From: Modestobacter versicolor | Lineage (GTDB): Bacteria; Actinomycetota; Actinomycetes; Mycobacteriales; Geodermatophilaceae | Assembly (NCBI RefSeq): GCF_014195485.1 | Contig: NZ_JACIBU010000001.1 | Coordinates: forward strand, 1,488,001-1,552,000 | DNA: 64,000 nucleotides | Direction: 5' to 3' | Shown here: one piece after another, positions 36,742 through 44,867 of the stretch | Position numbering within the stretch: position 1 is the stretch's first letter | Layout of the letters: every line of letters starts with the position of its first letter | Notes under the pieces: model-generated | The model's input: only the letters and a program-made list of their open reading frames with translations | Told to the model about the DNA's origin: nothing | Database searches by the model: none | Translations under genes and position numbers: made by a program

Positions 36742-37982
36742 AGCTCGGCAAGCGATCCGGCAGCGCCGCCGTCCTGGCGGTGGTGGTCGTCACGGCGGCC
36801 ACCGGCTGCAGCAACAAGGCCCAGGACTCCGGTGGCGGCACGGCCGCCGGCGGTGACGCCGAGGAGGTCGCCACCGACATCGGCATCGAGGGCACCACGA
36901 TCTCGCTGGGGGTGCTCACCGACCTGACCGGCGTCTTCGCCGCGCTGGGCAAGGACATCACCAACGCCAACACGATGTTCTGGGCGGACAACCAGGTCTG
37001 CGACACCTACGACGTCGAGCTCAACGTCCAGGACACCGGCTACGTCCCGCAGCAGGGCGTGCAGCTCTACAGCGGGATGAAGGACGGCATCCTGGCGATG
37101 CAGCAGACGATCGGGTCGCCGATCAACACCGCGCTGGCCCCGGAGTACGAGGCCGACCAGATCGTGAACTTCCCCTCGGCCTGGGCGCAGACCCTCACCG
37201 AGATCCCCGGCACCGGGGTGGTCGGCGCGACGTACCAGGTGGAGATCGCCAACGGCTACGACTACATGTTCCGCGAGGGGCTGCTGGCCGAGGGCGACAC
37301 CGTCGGGCACATCTACTTCGAGGGCGAGTACGGCGCCAACGGCCTGGCCGGCACCCAGGCCGTCGCCGAGGAGCGCGGCCTGGAGGTCGTCGAGGCGCAG
37401 ATCAAGTCCACCGACCAGGACATGAGCTCGCAGATCACCCAGTTCCAGGCCGCGGGGGTCGACCTGGTCGCGCTCACCGTGGCACCCACCCAGCTGGCGT
37501 CGGCGGCGGTGGCGATGGAGGCGCAGGGGCTGGACGTGCCGATCCTGGGCAGCAACCCGGTCTTCGCCCCCGGCCTGCTCGCCGGCCCCGCGGCGGAGAA
37601 GATCAAGGCGGACCTGTACGTGGCCTCGCCGGTCTCCGCGTTCGACGCGCACCCCGAGCTGCTGGCGCAGTACGAGGAGGCCTACCCCGACGCGACGCCC
37701 AGCCTGGGCGTGCTGGTCGGTGTCGGGATGAGCGAGATCATGAAGCAGGTGCTCGACGCGGCCTGCGAGAACGGTGACCTCACCCGCCAGGGCGTGCTCG
37801 ACGCGTTCACCGGCCTCGAGGACGTCGACACCGGCGACGTCGTGGTCCCGATCCGCGGCTTCGAGCCGGGCGCCTCCCCGAGCCTGCAGAGCTTCATCCT
37901 GCAGCCGGCCGACGTCCCGGGTGGCGCCCGGGTGCTGGAGGAGGCCTTCGAGGGCGAGTTCGCCGCGGCGATCGCCGGCTGA
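36738..37982 (+). CDS. livK: ABC transporter substrate-binding lipoprotein
   Basis: A 414-residue type I periplasmic-binding-fold protein anchored as a lipoprotein: basic MKLGKRSG, hydrophobic AVLAVVVVTAAT, lipobox ATGC followed by SNK. The mature part has ISLGVLTDLTGVFAALGKD, the usual ligand-binding start of the LivK/Leu-Ile-Val family, and GHIYFEGEYGANGLAGTQAV. It delivers ligand to LivHM. Its start overlaps livM (ATGA). A 17-bp hairpin terminator ends the operon 41 bases after the stop. Confidence 0.92.
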   Translation: MKLGKRSGSAAVLAVVVVTAATGCSNKAQDSGGGTAAGGDAEEVATDIGIEGTTISLGVLTDLTGVFAALGKDITNANTMFWADNQVCDTYDVELNVQDTGYVPQQGVQLYSGMKDGILAMQQTIGSPINTALAPEYEADQIVNFPSAWAQTLTEIPGTGVVGATYQVEIANGYDYMFREGLLAEGDTVGHIYFEGEYGANGLAGTQAVAEERGLEVVEAQIKSTDQDMSSQITQFQAAGVDLVALTVAPTQLASAAVAMEAQGLDVPILGSNPVFAPGLLAGPAAEKIKADLYVASPVSAFDAHPELLAQYEEAYPDATPSLGVLVGVGMSEIMKQVLDAACENGDLTRQGVLDAFTGLEDVDTGDVVVPIRGFEPGASPSLQSFILQPADVPGGARVLEEAFEGEFAAAIAG

Positions 37983-38022
37983 ACGAGGACCCCTCCGCGA
38001 TGGGGCCGTTCCAGCACTCACC

Positions 38023-38058
38023 ACGGCGCCCTCTCCCCTCGGGGAGGGGGCGCCGTGG
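38023..38058. terminator. Hairpin between livK and MFS gene
   Basis: CACGGCGCCCTCTCCCC (38023-38039) pairs with GGGGAGGGGGCGCCGTG (38042-38058), 17 bp with one G-T wobble. It lies between convergent stops and may serve both. Confidence 0.85.
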
Positions 38059-38062
38059 CGTG

Positions 38063-39220
38063 TCACAGCTGGCCGCGCCGCACGGCCGGCACCAGCCGGA
38101 GGGCGAGCAGGCCGCTGAGCGCGGCGCCCACCGCGAGCGGCACCGTCGCCGAGGTCGCCTCCGCCGCGGTGGCGATCAGGAAGGGCGCGGCGAACCCGAC
38201 GTAGGCGCAGGCGAGGAACAGCGAGGCCAGCGCCCCGCGGCGGGACGGCGCCGCGAGCCGGGCGCTCAGCGTCAGCCCGGCAGCCAGGCACAGCCCGCCG
38301 CCCGCGCCGAGCAGCGGGGAGGCGGCCACCAGCCACGGCAGCGCCTCGGTGGCGGCGAACGCGGTGGCGGCGGCAAAGCCGGCCGCGCCCAGGACGGCGC
38401 CGAGCACGGCGGTCCACGGGCCGAGCCGCCGCTGCAGCCCCGCGACGAGCGTGCCGGCGCCGAGGGTGGCCCCGGCGACCACCCCGGTGACGGCGACGGC
38501 CGGACCGGGCAGGTCGACCAGCAGCGGCACGGCGGAGACGACGGCGGTCGGGAACGCGTAGACGCAGACCGCCACCGGGGCCAGCACGGTGACCACCACC
38601 GCGCCGTCGCCGGGGCGGACCAGCGGCACCGCCACCGGACGTGGGCCACCCGGACCGTCGACCGGCACCACCGGCACGGTCTCCGGGAGCCGGGTGGCCA
38701 GCGCCAGCCCGGTGGCCGCCAGCGCGGCGTGCAGCAGGTAGGGCAGCACGGTCGGCGCCGGGGCGTACTCCCCGAGGAACCCGCTGACCAGCGGCCCGAG
38801 CGAGAAGCCACCCGTCATCGCGAACGCCGCCCGCCGGCCGCCGGCCCCCTCACCGGAGGCCAGCGACAGCTCGCCGACCCAGGCGCTGCCGACGCTGAAC
38901 ACGATGCCGCTCACCACGCCCTGCACGAACCGCGCGGCGAACAGCAGCCCGAGCGAGCCGCCGGCCAGCGCGAAGGCCAGCGAGGCGAGCACGGCGAGGG
39001 CCATCCCGGGCAGCGCCACCCGGCGGCGGCCCAGCCGGTCCGACAGCGGGCCGGCGAGCAGCAGCGCCGGCACCAGGCCCGCGGCGTAGCAGCCGAACAG
39101 CGCAGTGAGCGCCTCGGCGGAGAGGTCCAGCCGCTCCTGGTAGACCAGCAGCAGGGGCGTGGGCACGTTCGTGCCCGCGGCGACGGCGAACAGCGCGAAG
39201 ACCGCCCGCCGCCACGTCAC
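38063..39220 (-). CDS. MFS transporter
   Basis: A 385-residue 12-helix major facilitator. The first loop shows the motif GPLSDRLGRRRVALPGM (Asp and RXGRR), and the helices include LFAARFVQGVVSGIVFS. It looks like a drug/metabolite exporter of the DHA1 type; the substrate is unknown. GTG at 39220 lies 7 bases after TAGGGT (minus strand 39228-39233), so it is probably leaderless. The gene upstream in the same direction is a glycosyltransferase, 36 bases away, but with this promoter the two need not be cotranscribed. Confidence 0.88.
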   Translation of the reverse strand: MTWRRAVFALFAVAAGTNVPTPLLLVYQERLDLSAEALTALFGCYAAGLVPALLLAGPLSDRLGRRRVALPGMALAVLASLAFALAGGSLGLLFAARFVQGVVSGIVFSVGSAWVGELSLASGEGAGGRRAAFAMTGGFSLGPLVSGFLGEYAPAPTVLPYLLHAALAATGLALATRLPETVPVVPVDGPGGPRPVAVPLVRPGDGAVVVTVLAPVAVCVYAFPTAVVSAVPLLVDLPGPAVAVTGVVAGATLGAGTLVAGLQRRLGPWTAVLGAVLGAAGFAAATAFAATEALPWLVAASPLLGAGGGLCLAAGLTLSARLAAPSRRGALASLFLACAYVGFAAPFLIATAAEATSATVPLAVGAALSGLLALRLVPAVRRGQL

Positions 39221-39256
39221 CGGGGCGACCCTACGGACCCGCGGGAGCCGGGGAGG

Positions 39257-40360
39257 TCAGGCGGCCGCGGCAGCGGTGTAGAGCTGCTCGAGCTGGGCGC
39301 CCACGGTGTCGGCGTCGTGGTGCTCCCGGACCCGGGCCAGGGCGGCCGCCGACAGCGCCGGGTAGCCGTCGGGCTGGTCCAGGAACGCCTCGATCCGGGC
39401 GACGGCCTGGTCGGCCAGCGACTCGTACAGCGCGTCGAGCGCCTCCCACGACCGCTCGTGCAGGTGCACCCAGTCGCCGACGGCGTCGACCGGCACGTCC
39501 AGCACGTGGCCGTTGACGCCGTCCTGCACGACCTCCGGCAGCGCTCCGTTGCCGCTCACCAGCGCCGGGGTGCCCACGCTGAAGCCCTCGAGCACGCTGA
39601 ACCCGTAGGTGTCGTGCACGGTCGGCAGCAGGGTGAAGGTGCTCTCCGCCATCAGCCGCACGACCTCGCTGTTGGGCAGCGCCCGGTGCGCCGTGACGTT
39701 CGGGGCGTCCATCAGCGCGACGTCGGCGGCGTAGCGACCGGCGTCGGGGTGGTCGGCGTACACCGCGGCGCCGTACTGGAACGCCGACACCACCGTCACC
39801 TCGACCGGCAGGCCACGCTCCCGGGCCTTGCGGGCGATGCGGACCGCCACCACCCCGCCCTTGCGGGCCCACTGCCGCCCGACGAAGAGCAGGCGCACCG
39901 GGCCGGGCGTCCAGGCCTTGGGCTCCTGCTGCACGACCGGCAGGTTGGGGTGCACGACCCGCATCTTGGCCTCGAGCGCGGGCAGCCCCGGCCAGCCGGC
40001 GTTCAGCGCGCGGGTGCGCCGCACCGCGTACTCCGACAGCGCGATGACCCCGCGGCAGTTGTCCCGCAGCAGGCGCTCCCGCAGGACCCCCCGGGCCAGT
40101 CCCTCCGCTCGGCCGTAGGTGCGCGGCAGCGCCGACTCGAAGGTGACCAGGTGCGGCTTGGCCGTGAGCGGCACCTGGTTGAAGGAGTGCATGACGTCCC
40201 AGCGCTCCCGGGGGTCCCAGGTCGCCAGCCCGTCCAGCGGTCGCCACAGCCGGCGCAGCTTCGCCGGTGGCGTGCGCCGCAGCACCTCGTGCTCCCGGGG
40301 CCGGCGCGGGGTCGTGAAGACGGCTCCGTAGTTGCCGGTCGGGACGAGGACGCGGGCCAT
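39257..40360 (-). CDS. Glycosyltransferase, GT4-like
   Basis: A 367-residue GT-B fold transferase. Seen: [23 protein letters not shown], the hinge/nucleotide segment [19 protein letters not shown], and the C-terminal donor site [27 protein letters not shown] with the GT4 EX7E-like Glu. It probably builds cell-surface polysaccharide; acceptor and donor unknown. ATG 40360 lies 7 bases after TATAGT on the minus strand, the best -10 in the window, with no ribosome site. Confidence 0.87.
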   Translation of the reverse strand: MARVLVPTGNYGAVFTTPRRPREHEVLRRTPPAKLRRLWRPLDGLATWDPRERWDVMHSFNQVPLTAKPHLVTFESALPRTYGRAEGLARGVLRERLLRDNCRGVIALSEYAVRRTRALNAGWPGLPALEAKMRVVHPNLPVVQQEPKAWTPGPVRLLFVGRQWARKGGVVAVRIARKARERGLPVEVTVVSAFQYGAAVYADHPDAGRYAADVALMDAPNVTAHRALPNSEVVRLMAESTFTLLPTVHDTYGFSVLEGFSVGTPALVSGNGALPEVVQDGVNGHVLDVPVDAVGDWVHLHERSWEALDALYESLADQAVARIEAFLDQPDGYPALSAAALARVREHHDADTVGAQLEQLYTAAAAA

Positions 40361-40427
40361 GGGCCGGACTATAGGGGCGGCCGGCAGCCCGGGGGCCAGC
40401 CGCGAGGACGCCCCGGAGTGGTCCCTG

Positions 40428-40445
40428 CCACCCCGGCCGGGGTGG
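40428..40445 (-). terminator. Palindrome after the 40446-40763 gene
   Basis: CCACCCCGGCCGGGGTGG is a perfect 18-base palindrome immediately following the minus-strand stop codon. It is short-looped and T-less, so its efficiency is uncertain. Confidence 0.5.
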
Positions 40446-40763
40446 TCAGGCGGCGTCGTCCCGGGCGGCGTCCGCGGGCTGGGTGAGGTCGAGGTCCAGC
40501 AGCGCCTCGTTGGTCTGCAGGCTGACCAGCCAGGGGCCGACCACCTCGGCCAGCGGCCGGCCGGTCTCCTCGGTGATGCCGAGCAGCTGGGCCGCGACCA
40601 GCCCGCGGGCCGCCTGGTAGACGTCGGCCGCGGACACCGACAGCTGCAGGTCGGTCAGCCACAGCCGGCCGTCGGGCAGCACCCGCACCTCCGGTTGGTC
40701 GCCCCAGCGCAGGTCGGCGGCCGCGCTGCTCACCAGCGAGATCGCCGCCCGCAGCTCGGTCAC
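40446..40763 (-). CDS. Hypothetical protein, 105 aa
   Basis: I do not recognise this protein. It is acidic and helical: [19 protein letters not shown], then a strand pair [19 protein letters not shown], a helical [16 protein letters not shown] and an acidic end [11 protein letters not shown]. No signal peptide or membrane segment is visible. Two GTG starts (40763 and 40781) are possible and neither has a convincing ribosome site or -10 spacing. It lies divergent from the chemoreceptor, with a 350-base gap that I read as regulatory. Confidence 0.5.
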   Translation of the reverse strand: MTELRAAISLVSSAAADLRWGDQPEVRVLPDGRLWLTDLQLSVSAADVYQAARGLVAAQLLGITEETGRPLAEVVGPWLVSLQTNEALLDLDLTQPADAARDDAA

Positions 40764-41132
40764 CCGCCGCTGGCCGCTCACCGCTCGCCGTCCCGTGCGC
40801 CGTGCCCGCCGGCCGCGCCCCTGCTCCGTTCGACCACCATCCGGTCTGCTCCCCTCCGCCGCCTGCACCCGGTCGCTCCGTGCCGGCCAGCCTGGCGGCG
40901 GCAGGGGGCAGCGGACGGCAGGCCGCGGGTGGCGTGCACCCTGCCGGGGCGGGTGGGACGAACCGTTGCCCGCCGGACTCACCGGGCACCCGGTTGCGCA
41001 CGACCCGATCGCCCGGCTCAACTCGCGTCCGGCGCTGCCGATGACATCGGGGAACCAGGACGGCCGGATGCGGCCGTCCTGGCACACCGGCGGAGACGTC
41101 CCGCCCGGTGGGCCCGGCGATGGAGGACAGGC
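40764..41132. other. Intergenic region with a FliA-like promoter
   Basis: About 370 bases separate the hypothetical gene from the chemoreceptor. Apart from the promoter at 41017-41044 I see only GC-rich sequence. Open frames through it on both strands are Pro/Arg/Gly-rich shadows. Confidence 0.55.
41017..41044 (+). promoter_or_regulatory. Sigma-28 (FliA)-like promoter of the chemoreceptor gene
   Basis: CTCAA (41017-41021), exactly 15 bases, GCCGATGA (41037-41044). This fits the flagellar-sigma pattern (-35 TAAA or CTCA, N15, -10 GCCGATAA), which in zoospore-forming actinomycetes I recall as CTCA(A/C)-N15-17-GCCGA. The predicted start is near 41051, giving an 80-base leader to ATG 41133. Confidence 0.65.
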
Positions 41133-42692
41133 ATGTGGCGGCGCACCGCGAACTCGGCGTCGAACGCGACGCTCCCCGAGCAGATGCCCCGGGACGTGGA
41201 GGCCGTCGAGGCGGTCATCGACCGGCTGGACCGCGGCATCAGCAACGAGCTGCACGGCCACCAGCTGATCATCGAGAGCCTGGTCCGCGAGCTGGGGATC
41301 GGGTACGGCGCCGTCTGGCTGCCGGCCGAGGACTCCGCCTTCCACCGCCGGGGTGAGTACGGCCCGCTGGTCACCGGCGTGGGCTCCGGCCCCGGTGGGC
41401 AGGTCGACCGGATCACCCCGGACGACGGCTTCGGCGGCGAGGCGATCCGCACCCGCCGGACCCTGGTGCTCGACGCCACGTCCGACCCGCGGACCTGCCT
41501 GCGCTGGGGCGGGGCGCAGTCCGCCGGGGCGACCAGCGGCTGCCTCCTCCCGCTGGTCGAGGACGGCCGGGTCACCGCGCTGTACGAGTACTACTCCGTC
41601 GGCCAGCTGCCGTTCGTCGGCGGCCGGCAGGGCAAGTGGGACTCGCTGGCCCGGCTGATGAGCCACGCCCGCAAGTCCGCGCTGGCCCGCACGTCGCTGC
41701 AGGAGAACCTCGACGACCGGGTCGCCGTCACCACGGTGGTCGCCGAGCTCGGTGCCGCGAGCGACCAGCAGGGCGCCCTGCGGATCGCGCTGGACACCGT
41801 GCGCGAGGCGTTCGGCTGGGCGTACGGGTCGTACTGGGCGCTCGACGAGCAGGCTCACGTGCTGCGCTTCCAGCAGGAATCGGGCTCGGCCGGTGAGGAG
41901 TTCCGGAAGGTCACCCTGGCGGCGTCCTTCGCCGAGGGCGTGGGCGTCTCCGGGCGGGCCTGGCGCAACCGCGACCTCTTCTTCGTCCAGGACATCGGCG
42001 AGATGACCGACTGCGTCCGCGCACCCGCGGCCCAGCGCGCCGGGGTGAAGTCCGGCGTCTGCTTCCCGCTGATCGTCGGCGGCCGGGTCATCGGCACGAT
42101 GGACTTCTTCGTCACCGAGACGATCGAGCTGTCGGACTCGCGGGCCTCCGCGCTGCGCAACGTGCAGCAGCTGGTCTCCCAGCGGGTGGACGTGCTCCGC
42201 CGCACCGAGGAGTCCGCCGACAACGCCCGCGAGCTGCTGGACACCGTCGCCCGGCTGCGCGAGGCCGCCGACGACGCCGGCCGGGTGGCCGAGAGCGCGG
42301 TCAGCCAGGCGTCGACGATGACCACCGAGGTGGAGGCGCTGGACGAGGCGTCGGCCGCCGTCGGCGAGGTCATCCGGATCATCTCCGGCATCGCCGACCA
42401 GACCAACCTCCTCGCGCTCAACGCCACCATCGAGGCCGCCCGCGCCGGTGAGCTGGGCAAGGGGTTCGCGGTCGTGGCCAGCGAGGTCAAGGACCTCGCC
42501 CGGGAGACGGCCAACGCCACCCAGCGGGTGTCGGACCAGATCGCCGGCATCCAGGCCAGCAGCAAGGCGGTCGCCTCCGGCATCCACACGACCGGGGAGA
42601 TCATCGGCCAGCTGGACGTCGTCCAGGCCCGGATCGGCGAGGTGCTGGAGGAGCAGGCCCGGATGGCCTCGGCCTTCGAACGCCAGCCCTAG
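41133..42692 (+). CDS. Soluble chemoreceptor: two GAF domains plus MCP signalling domain
   Basis: The 519 residues lack any transmembrane helix, so this is a cytoplasmic receptor. Residues about 20-180 and 195-345 look like two GAF domains ([54 protein letters not shown]). The rest is an MCP coiled-coil hairpin whose tip [20 protein letters not shown] binds CheA/CheW. It likely senses an internal small molecule or redox/haem state. ATG 41133 follows GGAGG. A FliA-like promoter upstream fits motility control; no che or fla genes are in the window. Confidence 0.92.
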   Translation: MWRRTANSASNATLPEQMPRDVEAVEAVIDRLDRGISNELHGHQLIIESLVRELGIGYGAVWLPAEDSAFHRRGEYGPLVTGVGSGPGGQVDRITPDDGFGGEAIRTRRTLVLDATSDPRTCLRWGGAQSAGATSGCLLPLVEDGRVTALYEYYSVGQLPFVGGRQGKWDSLARLMSHARKSALARTSLQENLDDRVAVTTVVAELGAASDQQGALRIALDTVREAFGWAYGSYWALDEQAHVLRFQQESGSAGEEFRKVTLAASFAEGVGVSGRAWRNRDLFFVQDIGEMTDCVRAPAAQRAGVKSGVCFPLIVGGRVIGTMDFFVTETIELSDSRASALRNVQQLVSQRVDVLRRTEESADNARELLDTVARLREAADDAGRVAESAVSQASTMTTEVEALDEASAAVGEVIRIISGIADQTNLLALNATIEAARAGELGKGFAVVASEVKDLARETANATQRVSDQIAGIQASSKAVASGIHTTGEIIGQLDVVQARIGEVLEEQARMASAFERQP

Positions 42693-42705
42693 CCGAACGG
42701 CCCCG

Positions 42706-42737
42706 ACGGCCCGCCACCCCACCGGGTGGCGGGCCGT
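42706..42737 (+). terminator. Hairpin after the chemoreceptor gene
   Basis: ACGGCCCGCCACCC (42706-42719) and GGGTGGCGGGCCGT (42724-42737) form a perfect 14-bp stem with loop CACC, beginning 14 bases after the stop. Confidence 0.85.
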
Positions 42738-42807
42738 TCTGCCGTGCGCAACAGGTCACCCGTCCGAGGAGGTTCCGGACGGCGCCCGGCTGGGCATGAT
42801 CGCGACC

Positions 42808-43821
42808 ATGCAGCTTCCCAAGCCACGGGGCCCCCTCAGCGCCGGACTGTGCACCGACCTGCTCGGCGGGAGTTCGATCAGCGCCACGACCACGGCCGCG
42901 GCCGACGCACTGCTCGCCGAGGTCACCGACCCGCTCACCGACGACGACCTCCAGCTGAGCCTGGCGATCTGCTACGAGCTGCACTACCGCGGCTTCGACG
43001 GCGTCGCCGACTCCTGGGAGTGGGACCCCGAGCTGCTGCGGCTGCGCGCCCTGCTGGAGCAGCGGCACACCGCCGCGCTGCGCGAGCTGACCGGCGCCCT
43101 GACGGTGACCGACGAGCCGGTCGACCAGCAGCTGGCCGCGCTGATCGCCGCCGACGACGGCCCCTCGCTGTCCCGGTACCTCGCCAAGAGCGGCACCGTC
43201 GAGGAGTGGCGCGAGTACCTGACGCTGCGGTCGGTCTACCACCTCAAGGAGGGCGACCCGCACACCTTCGCCATCCCCCGGCTGTCCGGGCGGGCGAAGG
43301 CCGCGATGGTGGAGATCCAGGCCGACGAGTACGGCGGCGGCTCCGCCGAGCGCATGCACAGCCAGCTGTTCGCCGGGATGATGCGCGACCTCGGGCTGGA
43401 CACCGGCTACGGCGCGCTCTGGGACGACGCCCCCGCCGTGGCCTTCACCTCGGTCAACACGATGTCGCTGTTCGGCCTGCACCGCGGGCTGCGCGGCGCC
43501 TGCCTCGGGCACCTGGCCGCGGTGGAGATGACGTCGTCGGAGCCCAGCCGCCGCTACTCCTCGGGGCTGCGCCGGCTCGGGTTCGACGAGGGGACGTCGG
43601 TGTTCTACGACGAGCACGTGGAGGCCGACGCCGTCCACGAGCAGATCGCGGCGGTCGACATGTGCGGCTCGCTGGTCGCCGAGGACCCGTCGCTCACCGC
43701 CGACGTGCTCTTCGGCGCGCAGTGCTCGCTGGCCCTGGACGGGCTCACCGCGGTGCACCTGCTCGGCGCCTGGGAGTCCGGCCGGTCCGCCCTGCGGCAG
43801 GAGCCCGCGCTCGCCGCGTGA
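42808..43821 (+). CDS. Iron-containing redox enzyme, haem-oxygenase-like fold
   Basis: A 337-residue helical protein of the iron-containing redox enzyme family (haem-oxygenase-like diiron oxidases/oxygenases). Candidate metal ligands lie in SLAICYELHYRGF (Glu, His), EIQADEYGGG (Glu, Asp), HLAAVEMTSS (His, Glu), YDEHVEADAVHEQI (His, Glu). Members act on varied substrates in natural-product and unknown pathways. A CDGSH iron-sulphur gene faces it downstream, a pairing I recall in many actinobacteria. ATG 42808 has CATGAT 7 bases upstream, a weak leaderless-type promoter. Confidence 0.82.
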   Translation: MQLPKPRGPLSAGLCTDLLGGSSISATTTAAADALLAEVTDPLTDDDLQLSLAICYELHYRGFDGVADSWEWDPELLRLRALLEQRHTAALRELTGALTVTDEPVDQQLAALIAADDGPSLSRYLAKSGTVEEWREYLTLRSVYHLKEGDPHTFAIPRLSGRAKAAMVEIQADEYGGGSAERMHSQLFAGMMRDLGLDTGYGALWDDAPAVAFTSVNTMSLFGLHRGLRGACLGHLAAVEMTSSEPSRRYSSGLRRLGFDEGTSVFYDEHVEADAVHEQIAAVDMCGSLVAEDPSLTADVLFGAQCSLALDGLTAVHLLGAWESGRSALRQEPALAA

Positions 43822-43882
43822 CGAAGGACCCCTTCGCCCCCCACCACTCGCAGGCTCGCGGCGGGCCCCTGCGAGGGGGCCG
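43822..43882 (+). repeat. Copy 1 of a dispersed ~60-bp intergenic element
   Basis: Begins CGAAGGACCCC immediately after the stop codon, contains CACCACTCGC...GCTCGCGGCGGGCCCC and ends in a GC hairpin. Near-identical to 54355-54413 and related to 60723-60779 (inverted). It lies between convergent stops and probably acts as a terminator. Confidence 0.8.
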
Positions 43883-44206
43883 CTAGCGCTCGTGCGCGGC
43901 GTCGCGGAAGAGCTGCGCGGCCGGTCGCGGCCGCGAGGGGGCGCTGGGGGCGTGGAAGCCCGCGCGCTTGTGGGTGCCGTCGCAGAACGGCTTGATGCCG
44001 GACTTGCCGCACCGGCAGAGCGCGACGGTCTTGCGCCCCGGGTCGATCTCGTTGCCCTCGGTGTCGAGGATCGTGAACTCGCCGCGGACGATCAGCGGGC
44101 CGTCGCGGTAGGGGGTGATCGTGGCGGTCGGCTCGTCGGCCGGCGGCAGGTCCCGCACCCGCTCGTCGGTCACGTCGTCGGCGGCCGGGAGCTGGGCCGG
44201 GGTCAT
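43883..44206 (-). CDS. CDGSH iron-sulphur domain protein
   Basis: A 107-residue protein with one CDGSH motif: Cys64-X-Cys66, Ser/Gly spacer, Pro-Phe-Cys75-Asp-Gly-Thr-His79, the 3Cys-1His 2Fe-2S site of mitoNEET-type proteins. The N-terminal half is a divergent strand-rich region (GPLIVRGEFTILDTEGNEI) usual in bacterial single-CDGSH proteins, which move electrons or clusters. ATG at 44206 is used; GTG 44215 is possible. It faces the diiron-like enzyme gene across the repeat and follows PaiB by 38 bases. Confidence 0.9.
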   Translation of the reverse strand: MTPAQLPAADDVTDERVRDLPPADEPTATITPYRDGPLIVRGEFTILDTEGNEIDPGRKTVALCRCGKSGIKPFCDGTHKRAGFHAPSAPSRPRPAAQLFRDAAHER

Positions 44207-44244
44207 GTCGGGCACCGGCTGACCGTGCCCCGCGGCGGCCCCGC

Positions 44245-44865
44245 TCAACCCCGGTCCCCCGTGCGGACGGCCTGCACGGCCGCCGCGGTGGCCGCCTCGC
44301 CGTCGGCCAGCAGCCCGCCGACGACCCCGTCGACGTCGGCGGCCGACCGGTTCTGCGACAGCTTCCACTTGGCCTCGACCCGGCTGATCCGCACCTCGAC
44401 GCCGACGATCGCCCGCAGCTGGCCGGTGACGAACCGCTCCGGGGCGTCGGTCACCGCCCACGGCTCGGCGCGGTGCCCCTCGTGCGCCGCCGTCAGCCGC
44501 CCGACGTGCGCGGCCAGCCACCCGGGGTCCTCGTGCACCACCAGCTCGCCGTGCACGTGCGCCAGGACGTAGTCCCAGGTCGGCACCACCCGGCCGTGCT
44601 CGGCCTTGGTCGCGTACCAGGACGGCGAGACGTAGGCGTCCGGCCCGCGGACGATGACCAGCACCTCCCCCACCGTGTCCCGCCACTGGGGGTTGTTGCG
44701 GGCCAGGTGACCGCTCAGCGTCCCGGCCTGCGGGTCGTGCAGCACCGGCAGCGTGGTCGCGGTGAGCCCGGCCGGCGTGCTGCTGACCAGGTCGACGGCG
44801 CCGGGGGCGGCGAGCAGCTGGGCGACGGCGTCGTCCGGGGCGGCGAAGTGCGCGGGCACGTACAC
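44245..44865 (-). CDS. PaiB-like FMN-binding protein
   Basis: A 206-residue protein of the PaiB family (FMN-binding split barrel, annotated as negative regulators in Bacillus). Seen: MYVPAHFAAPD start (GTG), LPVLHDPQAGTLSGHLARNNPQW, VIVRGPDAYVSPSWYATK, PTWDYVLAHVHGELVV and the C-terminal VEVRISRVEAKWKLSQNRS. Actual DNA binding is doubtful; a flavin or haem enzyme role is equally likely. The GTG follows the glnE stop as TGACCGTG, so it is translated with glnE. Confidence 0.88.
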   Translation of the reverse strand: MYVPAHFAAPDDAVAQLLAAPGAVDLVSSTPAGLTATTLPVLHDPQAGTLSGHLARNNPQWRDTVGEVLVIVRGPDAYVSPSWYATKAEHGRVVPTWDYVLAHVHGELVVHEDPGWLAAHVGRLTAAHEGHRAEPWAVTDAPERFVTGQLRAIVGVEVRISRVEAKWKLSQNRSAADVDGVVGGLLADGEAATAAAVQAVRTGDRG

Positions 44866-44867
44866 GG

